A stretch of 64,000 bases of DNA from Pantoea ananatis LMG 2665 (GTDB lineage: Bacteria; Pseudomonadota; Gammaproteobacteria; Enterobacterales; Enterobacteriaceae), in the NCBI RefSeq assembly GCF_000710035.2, contig NZ_JMJJ01000001.1:124001-188000 (forward strand), in the 5' to 3' direction. Shown here one piece after another: positions 1-8,461 of the stretch. The notes beneath the pieces are model-generated. The model did not search any database and was not told the DNA's origin. It worked only from the letters and a program-made list of their open reading frames with translations. Made by a program: the position numbers and the translations under genes. The number at the start of each line of letters is the position of its first letter. The first letter of the stretch is position 1.

Positions 1-2126
1 CGTTTCTTATCGAATGTTATCGTGCCAGTGAGGATGAGGTCGGCAGGCATTATCCCGCCCAGCCAGACGACTACGGCATGCATATTCTGATCGCGCCCGC
101 GGTGACACCGGTCAGCCAGTTTAGCTGGCAGGTGTTCAGCACGGTCATGGACTACATGTTCAGCCGCCCCGAGGTTAACCGCGTGGTGGTCGAGCCGGAC
201 GTGCGCAATGACAAAATCCATCGCCTGAATAAACGTGCGGGTTTTCGCTATCAGCACACCATTGATATGGGACATAAAACGGCCTGGTTGGCTTTCTGCC
301 AGCGCGATGATTATCAGCAGGCCCTACTGCAGGAATCACATATGAATAACACCACACCGCTGTTGAACGGTTCACACCTCACCGGACATGACTGGCTGCA
401 GGCCAACCGTTTACTGATTCGCAAAGCCATTGCCGAATTCGCGCACGAGAAGCTGATCACCCCTGTTGATGTCGGCAGTGGCCGTTACCAGCTGGCCGTG
501 CCGAATGGCGAATCAGAATATGTTTTTTCCGCACAACGGCTGGCGCTGGACCACTGGGAAATCGATGTGGCTTCCCTGCAAAAACAGGAAAACGGCCAGC
601 GTTTACCGCTGGATGCGCTGCAGTTTATTGAAGAGTTCAATGCCCAAATCGGCATCCCTCAGGCGCTGTTGGCGACCTATATGGAAGAGATTAGCAGCAC
701 GTTGTGCAGTAGCGTGTTTAAACTGCAGAAGAACAATCCAGACAGCCAGGCGCTGGTGAAGGCGGACTTCCAGACCCTGGAGTCGTCGATGACGGAAGGG
801 CATCCCTGCTTTGTCGCCAATAACGGCCGTATTGGTTTTGATGCTCGCGATTATCTCGCTTATGCGCCTGAGGCGGCGACGCCGGTGAGATTGATCTGGG
901 TCGCCGTGCATCGACGTAATGCTCACTTCTCCAGCATCAGTGAACTGAGCTATGCGCGGCTGTTGCAGGAGGAGTTAGGACAGGCTGCCCTCGACCAGTT
1001 CGCCGCTCAACTGGCGAGCAAAGACGTCGTCGCCGAAGACTATATCCTGATGCCGGTCCATCCCTGGCAGTGGCAGAATAAACTGCTGACGGTGTTTGCT
1101 GCGGATATTGCTAACCAGGACATTATTTATCTCGGAATCGGTGAGGACCACTATCAGGCTCAACAGTCGATTCGCACCTTCTTTAACCGCAGCCAGCCGC
1201 AGAAACGCTATGTGAAAACGGCGCTGTCGGTGCTGAACATGGGCTTTATGCGCGGTCTTTCGCCTTACTATATGGCGACCACGCCCGCGATTAACGAATG
1301 GCTGGAAACGCTGGTGGCAAACGATAGCTGGCTCCAGCGCTGTGATTTCCGCATCCTGCGTGAAGTGGCCGCAGTGGGCTATCACAACCGACATTACGAA
1401 CGCGCGATCAAAGGCGACTCTGCCTACAAGAAAATGTTTGCGGCCCTGTGGCGTGATAATCCGGTCACTGACCTGCAGCCTGGCCAGCGTTTAATGACCA
1501 TGGCGGCGTTTCTGCATGTCGATCATCAGCAGCAGCCGTTATTACCGGCGCTGATCGCCGATTCGGGGCTGCCAGCGGAACAGTGGATTGACCGTTACCT
1601 GAACTGTTATCTCAGCCCGCTGCTGCATTGCTTTTATCAACACGATCTGGTGTTTATGCCTCACGGTGAGAACCTTATTCTGCTGCTGGAAAACAATGTG
1701 CCGGTCAGCGCCTACATGAAGGACATCGGCGAGGAGATTGCGGTGATGAATCCGGATGCGGTTCTGCCTGAAAAGGTGCAGCGGCTGGCGGTGGACGTGC
1801 CTGAACATCTGAAGCTGCTGTCGATTTTTACCGACGTCTTCGACTGCATTTTCCGCTTTATCAGCGCGATTTTGCATCAGTCTGATACCTTGTCGGAAAC
1901 CCAGTTCTGGCAGCGGGTGGCGCAGTGCGTCAAGGACTATCAGCAGGCCCATCCGCAGCTTGCCAGTAAGTTCGCCCGCTACGATATGTTTGCGCCCGAA
2001 TTCACCCGCTCTTGCCTGAATCGCCTGCAGCTGGCGAACAATCAGCAGATGATTAACCTGTCCGATCCTGCAGAAAACCTCAAGTTTGCCGGTACGCTGG
2101 AGAATCCCATCGCCAAATGGCGGTAA
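1..2126 (+). CDS. dfoC: Desferrioxamine synthetase DfoC, N-acyltransferase/NIS-synthetase fusion (5' truncated)
   Basis: The reading frame is open from base 3, so the start lies outside the window; about 707 residues are visible. The first ~110 residues look like the GNAT/IucB-type acyltransferase that acylates N-hydroxycadaverine (motif RLNKRAGFRY). The rest is an IucA/IucC-type NIS synthetase that condenses and cyclises the hydroxamate units: MPVHPWQWQ, the stretch around RTFFNRSQPQKRYVKT, and HGENLILLLE near the C-terminus. In Streptomyces these activities are separate proteins (DesC, DesD); fusion as DfoC is known in Erwinia and Pantoea. The decarboxylase and hydroxylase genes (dfoJ, dfoA) would be expected just upstream, outside the window. 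The downstream exporter and receptor genes support a ferrioxamine assignment, but the exact product (E, G or other) cannot be read from the sequence. Confidence 0.85.
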   Translation, partial: FLIECYRASEDEVGRHYPAQPDDYGMHILIAPAVTPVSQFSWQVFSTVMDYMFSRPEVNRVVVEPDVRNDKIHRLNKRAGFRYQHTIDMGHKTAWLAFCQRDDYQQALLQESHMNNTTPLLNGSHLTGHDWLQANRLLIRKAIAEFAHEKLITPVDVGSGRYQLAVPNGESEYVFSAQRLALDHWEIDVASLQKQENGQRLPLDALQFIEEFNAQIGIPQALLATYMEEISSTLCSSVFKLQKNNPDSQALVKADFQTLESSMTEGHPCFVANNGRIGFDARDYLAYAPEAATPVRLIWVAVHRRNAHFSSISELSYARLLQEELGQAALDQFAAQLASKDVVAEDYILMPVHPWQWQNKLLTVFAADIANQDIIYLGIGEDHYQAQQSIRTFFNRSQPQKRYVKTALSVLNMGFMRGLSPYYMATTPAINEWLETLVANDSWLQRCDFRILREVAAVGYHNRHYERAIKGDSAYKKMFAALWRDNPVTDLQPGQRLMTMAAFLHVDHQQQPLLPALIADSGLPAEQWIDRYLNCYLSPLLHCFYQHDLVFMPHGENLILLLENNVPVSAYMKDIGEEIAVMNPDAVLPEKVQRLAVDVPEHLKLLSIFTDVFDCIFRFISAILHQSDTLSETQFWQRVAQCVKDYQQAHPQLASKFARYDMFAPEFTRSCLNRLQLANNQQMINLSDPAENLKFAGTLENPIAKWR

Positions 2127-2153
2127 CGGGATAATGACCTCCTTTCACATCAG

Positions 2154-2182
2154 CGCGGTCGCTCAGGCGACCGCGTTTTTTA
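2154..2182 (+). terminator. Intrinsic terminator after dfoC
   Basis: A perfect 9-bp stem (cgcggtcgc / gcgaccgcg) with loop tcag is followed directly by six T. It ends about 25 bases before the dfoS start, so part of the dfo transcription should stop before dfoS. Confidence 0.8.
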
Positions 2183-2206
2183 TCGTTTTTCTGGACATTC
2201 TACACG

Positions 2207-3439
2207 ATGGCTCTTTTTCAACCGGTCTCGCGCCTCACGCGTCGACATTTCCTGTTCCCCTTATCGCTGGTGTTATTTGAGTTTGCCACCTATCTGGCGC
2301 ACGACATGATTCAGCCAGGCATGCTGCTGGTCACGCAGGCATTTCACGTGGGTCCGGAGTGGGTCTCCACGTCACTGACCGCTTACCTGATGGGCGGCAT
2401 GCTGTTGCAGTGGCTGTTGGGCCCGCTATCCGACAAGCTGGGACGACGTCCGGTGCTGCTGGCAGGCGTTGCCTTTTTCATGCTGACCTGCCTCGCAACC
2501 CACTGGGTGCAGAGCATTGGGCAGTTTATCCTGCTGCGCTTTCTTCAGGGCATCAGCCTGTGTTTCATCGGTGCAGTCGGTTATGCCGCCATTCAGGAGG
2601 CATTTGACGAAGCGCTCAGCGTAAAGATGATGGCGCTGATGGCTAACGTAGCGCTGCTGGCACCGTTGGCCGGGCCGCTGGCGGGCACGGCGTTTCTGGC
2701 TGTTGCGGACTGGCGCACGCTGTTCCTGTTTTTTGCCGCCCTGTCTGCTCTGGCATTGACGGGCCTGTGGCTCTCGATGCCGGAAACGGCGGGCGACAGA
2801 AACACCTCCGTGTCGCTGAAGTCCCTGGCTGCCGGCTATTACGCCTTGTTAAAAGACCGCCAGGTGATGTGCGGTTCACTGGCCATCGGCCTGGTGACGA
2901 TTCCCTGTCTGGCATGGGTAGCGCTTTCTCCCGTTATCCTGATTCACGATCTGGGACTGAGCCGCATGGATTATGCGCTGCTCCAGTTACCGGTCTTTCT
3001 GGCGATGATCGCCGGAAATCTGCTGCTGGGGCGGCTTGCCAGCCGTCTGCCGGTTGAACAGCCGCTGCGGCTGGGGGCCTGGCCGATTATGGCGGGTTTG
3101 ACGGTGGCCGCTATTGGCACCTTTATCAATGCAGGCAACGCGGCATGGCTGACGGCGGGCCTGAGCCTTTACGGATTTGGCACCGGAATGGTGAATGCCG
3201 GGCTGTACCGACTGACATTGTTCTCCAGCCGGGCGGGCAAGGGCAGCGTCGCGGCGATGTTAGGGATGGTCAGTATGGTGGTGTTTGCGCTGGGCATTGA
3301 GGCGGTGAAAGCGGCGTACTTCGGTGGCGGAACGGCCTGGTTCAGCCTGATTAATCTGCTGTGCGGGCTGTTATGGCTGGCACTGGTGCGGTCGTTTCTG
3401 CGCGAAAAACAGCGGCGACACAGCACCGTAACGGCCTGA
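2207..3439 (+). CDS. dfoS: MdfA-like MFS transporter, probable siderophore exporter DfoS
   Basis: A 410-residue, 12-helix major facilitator protein. It closely resembles the E. coli multidrug/H+ antiporter MdfA in length and in blocks such as LLQWLLGPLSDKLGRRPV and LLRFLQGISLCFIGAVGYAA. The two membrane acidic residues that MdfA uses for substrate and proton coupling (Glu26 and Asp34) have counterparts at E25 and D33 in LVLFEFATYLAHDMIQPG. Its place between dfoC and the ferrioxamine receptor suggests that it exports desferrioxamine across the inner membrane. That role rests on synteny and on the naming of the equivalent Erwinia/Pantoea gene, so a general drug exporter remains possible. The ribosome binding site before the ATG is weak, and an intrinsic terminator precedes the gene. 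Confidence 0.75.
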   Translation: MALFQPVSRLTRRHFLFPLSLVLFEFATYLAHDMIQPGMLLVTQAFHVGPEWVSTSLTAYLMGGMLLQWLLGPLSDKLGRRPVLLAGVAFFMLTCLATHWVQSIGQFILLRFLQGISLCFIGAVGYAAIQEAFDEALSVKMMALMANVALLAPLAGPLAGTAFLAVADWRTLFLFFAALSALALTGLWLSMPETAGDRNTSVSLKSLAAGYYALLKDRQVMCGSLAIGLVTIPCLAWVALSPVILIHDLGLSRMDYALLQLPVFLAMIAGNLLLGRLASRLPVEQPLRLGAWPIMAGLTVAAIGTFINAGNAAWLTAGLSLYGFGTGMVNAGLYRLTLFSSRAGKGSVAAMLGMVSMVVFALGIEAVKAAYFGGGTAWFSLINLLCGLLWLALVRSFLREKQRRHSTVTA

Positions 3440-3447
3440 GGTGAGAC

Positions 3448-3469
3448 AGGCGGCCCGGTGCCGCCTGTG
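3448..3469. terminator. Hairpin between convergent dfoS and foxR
   Basis: An 8-bp stem, caggcggc / gccgcctg, with a short loop sits between the two convergent stop codons. Neither side has a T-run, so it may be a weak bidirectional terminator or only a 3'-end stabiliser. Confidence 0.4.
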
Positions 3470-3476
3470 GGAAGGA

Positions 3477-5594
3477 TCAGAAATCGTAGCCGACGGTGGC
3501 AACGATGGTGCGTTCAGCTCCCCAGTAGCAGAAGCCGGTGCCATAGCAGGCGGAGACATAGTCGCGATCGGTCAGGTTATTCGCGTTAACCTGCACAAAA
3601 GCGCCTTTCAGGCTGCTGTTCCAGACGCCTAAATCGGCACGTACCGAGGCATCAAACAGCGTGGCGGAAGGCAGACGAGTGGTGTTTTCATTGTCTGCCC
3701 ACTGCCGACCAATGTAACGGACGCCTGCACCTACGCTGATCCCGGCATCAAACTGGTATTTCGCCCACGCAGAAGCCATCGAGTTGGGCGTCACGTAAGG
3801 CGTATGACCGTTGTTACCGTCGATAGAATCTTTGAAGCGCACGTGGTTGAGCGTAAAGCTCGCCAGCGTGCTCAGGCGCGGAGTGAGCTGATTATGGGCT
3901 TCCAGTTCGAGGCCCTGAGAGTGCACTTTCCCGGCCGGTTCGTAATAAGAGCCTACCACCACGCGGTTACCCACATCATTTTGCGTCAGGTCGTACACGG
4001 CTGCTGAGTAGAGATCGGACGTGCCCACGGGCTGGTATTTAATCCCGGCCTCGTACTGCTCAGATGTAGTCGGCTTCAGCAGGTTGCCGTCCTGTCCGGA
4101 AAGCGATTGCGGCGTAATGGCCTGACTGTAGCTGGCATACGGAGAGATACCGTTATCAAATGCATAGAGCAGCGCCGCGCGACCGCTGACGTGATCGTCT
4201 TGACGACGATATTGCGTATCGGTGCTGTACTGTCTGTTTTCAGACACGATCCGATCGTAGCGGCCGGAGAGATCCAGATGCCACTTGTCCCATTTCATCT
4301 CATCCTGCAGATACATACCGGTTTGGTAGTAACGGCGCTGTGAGTTCTGGAATACGTAAGCCGGATTCGTCCCCACGGCCTGGCCTGTCAGCGCGTTAAG
4401 CTGACTGGCTAAGCCACTGGCATCACGCAAATCATTGGTGTACTTATGATATTCCGCGCCCAGTACGACCTTATGATCTACCGGACCCGTGGCAAAATCG
4501 GCTTCCAGTTGATTATCGATCGCGTACGCATTCAGTGAAGAACGTGAACCGGAATAGTAGCGATTAAGCAGTTCAGACTGCGGAGAATCCCAGCCAGCCT
4601 GATAAACCTGATCCAAATCGACATTGGAGTGGGAATAGCTGGCATTGGAGCGGAAGGCCCAGGTTTCATTAAAGCGGTGAGCGAACTCCGCGCTGTAAAT
4701 TTGCTCGCGACGTTTGAACTGATCCAGTGTACTGTCGCCGTCATAAAAACCGGTGCTGAGCTTACGTCCGTTATGCTCGGTTATGCTGCCATCACCCGGC
4801 ACGGCGCTGTGATAGCCACCGGAAGGATCCTTCTGCAGATAGGCGCGTAACAGCAGTGACGTATCTTCATCCGGTTGCCACAGCAGCGAGGGCGAAATCG
4901 CATATTTTTCTTCGCGGGTATGATCGTACTGCGTATCGCTGTTGCGCGTGATGCCGGTCAGACGAAAAGCCCACTGATCGTTGATCGCGTTGGTGTAATC
5001 AAATGCGGCGCTGTTGGTGTTATGGGTGCCGGTGGACAGACGGAAATGTCCTTCAGGCGCATATTGAGGACGCTTAGAGGTCTCCATCACTAATCCACCG
5101 GGAACGGTTTGGCCATACAGGGCAGAAGAGGGGCCTTTGATCACGTCAATGCGTTCGAGGAACCAGGGATCAACCTGCAGCACGTTGTAGCTGCCCGGAT
5201 CGCTCATCAGCCGCAGGCCGTCCAGAAAAATATTATCAACGTCGCCGCCGTGGAAACCGCGCAACGATACCGTATCGTAGCGGGTGGCCGCACCGGCGAA
5301 GTTCGTAAAGGCGCCCGCAGTGTAATTCAGCGCCTGATTCACATCCATCGCACCCTGATCGTCCATTTGCTGGCGCGTGATCACCGAGACTGACTGCCCG
5401 GTGGTGATCAGCGGACGATCGGTCTTGGTTGCGCCTTTACTGACGGTCGCCGTATAGCCTTCTGTCGGGGTTGTCGACGTTTCTTCGGGCTTTGCTGTGA
5501 CCACCAGCGTGTTGGCGGCAAAGGTCACTGCAGGTGTGGCAATGGCGATGGAACACAGCAACGCTAACCGTTTCCGGCAGAAAGGCATTCTCAT
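3477..5594 (-). CDS. foxR: TonB-dependent ferrioxamine receptor FoxR
   Basis: A 705-residue outer-membrane receptor. Residues 1-27 are a signal peptide ending in TFAA. The mature protein opens with a TonB-box-like NTLVVTAKPEE, followed by the plug domain (QQMDDQGAMDVNQALNYTAG, then GPSSALYGQTVPGGLV near residue 155) and a 22-strand barrel ending in the aromatic C-terminus VGYDF. This is the FhuA/FoxA/FpvA class that takes up ferric hydroxamates using TonB-ExbBD energy. Specificity for ferrioxamine is inferred from the neighbouring dfo genes. Transcription runs towards dfoS. The ATG at 5594 has an agggat ribosome binding site, and a Fur-box-like sequence lies about 90 bases upstream, consistent with iron repression. 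Confidence 0.85.
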   Translation of the reverse strand: MRMPFCRKRLALLCSIAIATPAVTFAANTLVVTAKPEETSTTPTEGYTATVSKGATKTDRPLITTGQSVSVITRQQMDDQGAMDVNQALNYTAGAFTNFAGAATRYDTVSLRGFHGGDVDNIFLDGLRLMSDPGSYNVLQVDPWFLERIDVIKGPSSALYGQTVPGGLVMETSKRPQYAPEGHFRLSTGTHNTNSAAFDYTNAINDQWAFRLTGITRNSDTQYDHTREEKYAISPSLLWQPDEDTSLLLRAYLQKDPSGGYHSAVPGDGSITEHNGRKLSTGFYDGDSTLDQFKRREQIYSAEFAHRFNETWAFRSNASYSHSNVDLDQVYQAGWDSPQSELLNRYYSGSRSSLNAYAIDNQLEADFATGPVDHKVVLGAEYHKYTNDLRDASGLASQLNALTGQAVGTNPAYVFQNSQRRYYQTGMYLQDEMKWDKWHLDLSGRYDRIVSENRQYSTDTQYRRQDDHVSGRAALLYAFDNGISPYASYSQAITPQSLSGQDGNLLKPTTSEQYEAGIKYQPVGTSDLYSAAVYDLTQNDVGNRVVVGSYYEPAGKVHSQGLELEAHNQLTPRLSTLASFTLNHVRFKDSIDGNNGHTPYVTPNSMASAWAKYQFDAGISVGAGVRYIGRQWADNENTTRLPSATLFDASVRADLGVWNSSLKGAFVQVNANNLTDRDYVSACYGTGFCYWGAERTIVATVGYDF

Positions 5595-5683
5595 TGTTTA
5601 TCCCTTACAAATGGTAGATACGCCGCTCCCGACAGAGGAAAGGAGCGAAAATTGGTGTTAAGAACAGGTTATTTACATTGAAT

Positions 5684-5702
5684 GCAAATGAGAATTATTG
5701 CC
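5684..5702 (-). promoter_or_regulatory. Fur-box-like site upstream of foxR
   Basis: The 19 bases gcaaatgagaattattgcc match the classical Fur consensus GATAATGATAATCATTATC at 13 of 19 positions by hand count. It lies about 90 bases upstream of the foxR start in AT-rich DNA, so foxR is probably iron-repressed. Confidence 0.65.
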
Positions 5703-5847
5703 TTTACTGTTAATCATTACAAGATGTCTTCAGCGTTATTGTTAAAGAAATTGCAGGCTAACGGGGTAAACACGCGTGGAACGTGCGTCAGGGAAGCCTT
5801 TTCGGGCAGGTTGTATCGGGCGGGGCGGGGGAGAAACATTCAACACG

Positions 5848-5890
5848 CTTCACGTACGACGTGAAGGCAGGCCAGGCGATCTGGCCTGCC
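5848..5890 (-). terminator. Tandem hairpins at the 3' end of the urea operon
   Basis: Twelve bases past the urtE stop there is a perfect 10-bp stem (ggcaggccag / ctggcctgcc, loop gcgat). An 8-bp stem follows (cttcacgt / acgtgaag, loop acg). No real T-run follows either on the minus strand, so this may be a Rho-dependent end protected by hairpins, or a weak intrinsic terminator. Confidence 0.45.
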
Positions 5891-5901
5891 GGGGAGGAGT
5901 G

Positions 5902-6600
5902 TCAGATGGCGACCAGACCGCGCACGTTCTCCGCCTCCATGTCACTGCCACGACCGCGCTGGATAATCTCGCCGCGCGACATCACCAGATAGCTGTCGGC
6001 CAACTCAGCGGCGAAATCATAGAATTGCTCAACCAGCAGAATCGCCATATCGCCGCGCTGCGCCAACTGACGGATCACCATGCCAATCTCTTTGATCACC
6101 GACGGCTGGATCCCTTCCGTCGGCTCGTCGAGGATCAGCAACTGCGGACGACTTGCCAACGCGCGACCAATCGCTAACTGCTGCTGTTGTCCCCCGGACA
6201 GGTCGCCTCCGCGCCGCGACTTCATGTCGAACAGCACGGGAAACAGCTGATAGATCTCATCAGGCACCTGTTTGGCCTGTGAGGCGGAGAAGCGGGACAG
6301 GCCCATTAGCAGATTCTCCTCAACCGTGAGACGGGGGAAAATTTCGCGGCCCTGTGGCACGTAAGCGATGCCGGACTGCACGCGCTGATGCGGCTTGCGC
6401 GTCCCGATCGGCTTGTCCTGCCAGCGTACCTCACCCGATTTGGCCGGAATCAATCCCATCAGGCATTTCAGCAGCGTGGTTTTGCCCACGCCGTTACGGC
6501 CCAGCAGGCAGGTGATTTCGCCTGTTTTTACCTCAAAAGACAGGCCGCGTAGAATATGGCTGCCACCGTAATACTGATGCAGTTCAGATACCTGTAACAT
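5902..6600 (-). CDS. urtE: Urea ABC transporter ATP-binding protein UrtE
   Basis: A 232-residue LivF-like ATPase with Walker A GRNGVGKTT, signature LSGGQQQQLAIGRAL and Walker B LLILDEPTEG. It is the last gene of the operon, and its ATG follows the urtD stop without a gap. UrtD and UrtE are the two cytoplasmic ATPases that power the UrtB/UrtC membrane channel of the high-affinity urea importer, a member of the branched-chain amino-acid transporter family. The urea assignment, rather than leucine, comes from the urt gene order and the adjoining urea-degrading genes. Confidence 0.92.
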   Translation of the reverse strand: MLQVSELHQYYGGSHILRGLSFEVKTGEITCLLGRNGVGKTTLLKCLMGLIPAKSGEVRWQDKPIGTRKPHQRVQSGIAYVPQGREIFPRLTVEENLLMGLSRFSASQAKQVPDEIYQLFPVLFDMKSRRGGDLSGGQQQQLAIGRALASRPQLLILDEPTEGIQPSVIKEIGMVIRQLAQRGDMAILLVEQFYDFAAELADSYLVMSRGEIIQRGRGSDMEAENVRGLVAI

Positions 6601-7392
6601 TTAGCGCCCCAAATAAACGTCGATGACCTGCTCGTTGGCCTGAACCTCGCGCAGCGAACCTTCCGCCAGCACCTTGCCTTGATGCAAAACCGTGACGTAG
6701 TCGGCAATGGTTTCCACAAAGCCCATGTCGTGTTCAACCACCATGAGTGAGTGTTTCCCTGCCAGGCTACGGAACAGCTCGGCGGTATAGTCGGTTTCCG
6801 CATCGGTCATGCCGGCCGCAGGTTCATCCAGCAGAAGCAGGTGCGGCTCCTGCACCAGCAGCATGCCGATCTCAAGAAACTGTTTCTGCCCATGCGACAA
6901 CAGGCCCGCCTGGCGGTGACGCGAACCCGTGAGCCGCAACAGGACGAGGACCTCGTCAATCCGATCCCGCTGCTCGCTGTTAAGCCGTGCGCGCAGGCTG
7001 GCCCAAACGGTTTTAGTGGTTTTCAGGGCAATTTCCAGATTTTCAAACACCGTCAGCGCTTCAAACACCGTGGGTTTCTGAAATTTGCGTCCGATACCGC
7101 GACGGGCAATCTCAACGGGGGAGTGGCTGGTCAGGTCATTATCCTGATCGTAAATGACCCGGCCCTTATCCGGTCGTGTTTTGCCGGTAATCACATCCAT
7201 TAGCGTGGTTTTTCCTGCGCCGTTAGGGCCGATCACACAGCGCAGTTCGCCCACGCCGATCTGTAAGGACAGATCGGACAGGGCGCGAAAGCCATCAAAA
7301 GAGACGGTGACGGCTTCCAGTTGCAGCACCGGATCGCGCTGAACACGATGACGATCGGCGGGAAATGATTGGGTATACGGGTGCTCAGTCAT
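6601..7392 (-). CDS. urtD: Urea ABC transporter ATP-binding protein UrtD
   Basis: A LivG-like ATPase: Walker A GPNGAGKTT, signature LSHGQKQFLEIGMLL and Walker B LLLLDEPAAG. The open frame extends to 7416, but the ATG at 7392 (MTEHPYTQ) is preferred. It gives 263 residues and overlaps the urtC stop in the usual ATGA-type coupling (8 bases), whereas the longer form would extend further into urtC. It works with UrtE in the five-gene urea transporter. Confidence 0.9.
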   Translation of the reverse strand: MTEHPYTQSFPADRHRVQRDPVLQLEAVTVSFDGFRALSDLSLQIGVGELRCVIGPNGAGKTTLMDVITGKTRPDKGRVIYDQDNDLTSHSPVEIARRGIGRKFQKPTVFEALTVFENLEIALKTTKTVWASLRARLNSEQRDRIDEVLVLLRLTGSRHRQAGLLSHGQKQFLEIGMLLVQEPHLLLLDEPAAGMTDAETDYTAELFRSLAGKHSLMVVEHDMGFVETIADYVTVLHQGKVLAEGSLREVQANEQVIDVYLGR

Positions 7393-8461
7393 CTTTTCTC
7401 CGGCGCAGTAAGCCAATCACGCCACGCGGCAGAAACAGCGTGACCAGAATAAACATCATCCCCAGAAAGAACAGCCAGTACTCTGGGAAGGCAACGGTAA
7501 ACAGGCTCTTCGCGCCGTTAACAATCGCGGCGCCCAGCAGTGGGCCAATTAAGGTGCCGCGTCCACCCAGTGCGACCCAGATAGCGGCTTCGATGGAGTT
7601 GGTGGGGGACATTTCACCAGGATTAATAATGCCGACCTGCGGCACATAAAGTGCGCCCGCCATGCCGCATAACACGGCGGACAGCGTCCAGACGAACAGC
7701 TTAAAGCCACGGGGATCGTAACCGCAGAACATCAGACGGTTTTCCGCGTCGCGGACCGCCGTCAGCACCCGGCCGAATTTACTGCGTGCCAGGACAAAAC
7801 CCAGGCCTAAACTGACTAACAGCAATATCACCGTCGCGACAAACAGGCCGATGCGCGTGCCCGTGGCGGTAACATTAAAACCAAGCAGGGTGGTGAAGCC
7901 GGTAAAGCCGTTGTTGCCACCAAAACCGGTTTCATTGCGGAAAAACAGCAGCATGCCGGCATAGGTCAATGCCTGGGTCATGATGGAGAAATAAACCCCT
8001 TTGATTTTCGAGCGGAAGGCGAAAAAACCAAAGACCAGCGCCAGCAGGCCGGGAACCAGCACAATCAGGCACAGCGCCCAGGCAAAATGCTGGGTGCCCG
8101 CCCAAAACCACGGCAGCCGATCCCAGGAGAGAAAGGCCATAAAGGCCGGTACGCCGTCGCCCGCCGCCTGGCGCATCAGGTACATGCCCATCGCATAGCC
8201 GCCCAGCGCAAAAAACAGGCCGTGTCCCAGAGAGAGTAAACCGGCATAACCCCAGACCAGATCCAGCGCCACCGCGACCACCGCATAGCACAGAATTTTA
8301 CCCACCAGGGTTAAGGTATAGGTCGATATCGCCAGCGGATGGGTGGCCGGCAGCAGCGCCAGAAATGGCATGATCAGCAGCATCAGCGTAACCAGTGCGC
8401 CAATACCCAGCGTCAGGCGCGGGGCCTGACGAGCCAGACGTAAGGAGATGGGTTGCGTCAT
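7385..8461 (-). CDS. urtC: Urea ABC transporter permease UrtC
   Basis: A 358-residue LivM-type inner-membrane permease with many hydrophobic helices and the family segment VWGYAGLLSLGHGLFFALGG near residue 70. A second conserved stretch, GRVLTAVRDAENRLMFCGYD, is the cytoplasmic loop that contacts the ATPase. The start codon overlaps the urtB stop by one base, and the end overlaps urtD by eight, so the subunits are translationally coupled. It pairs with UrtB to form the urea-conducting channel. Confidence 0.92.
   Translation of the reverse strand: MTQPISLRLARQAPRLTLGIGALVTLMLLIMPFLALLPATHPLAISTYTLTLVGKILCYAVVAVALDLVWGYAGLLSLGHGLFFALGGYAMGMYLMRQAAGDGVPAFMAFLSWDRLPWFWAGTQHFAWALCLIVLVPGLLALVFGFFAFRSKIKGVYFSIMTQALTYAGMLLFFRNETGFGGNNGFTGFTTLLGFNVTATGTRIGLFVATVILLLVSLGLGFVLARSKFGRVLTAVRDAENRLMFCGYDPRGFKLFVWTLSAVLCGMAGALYVPQVGIINPGEMSPTNSIEAAIWVALGGRGTLIGPLLGAAIVNGAKSLFTVAFPEYWLFFLGMMFILVTLFLPRGVIGLLRRRKDD

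Larger units (their letters stand above)
5595..5901. other. Intergenic region between foxR and urtE
   Basis: No plausible gene. The right half is AT-rich and holds the foxR promoter area with the Fur-like box. The left part, near urtE, carries two adjacent hairpins (5848-5866 and 5866-5890). Short open frames here lack ribosome binding sites and look random. Confidence 0.6.
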
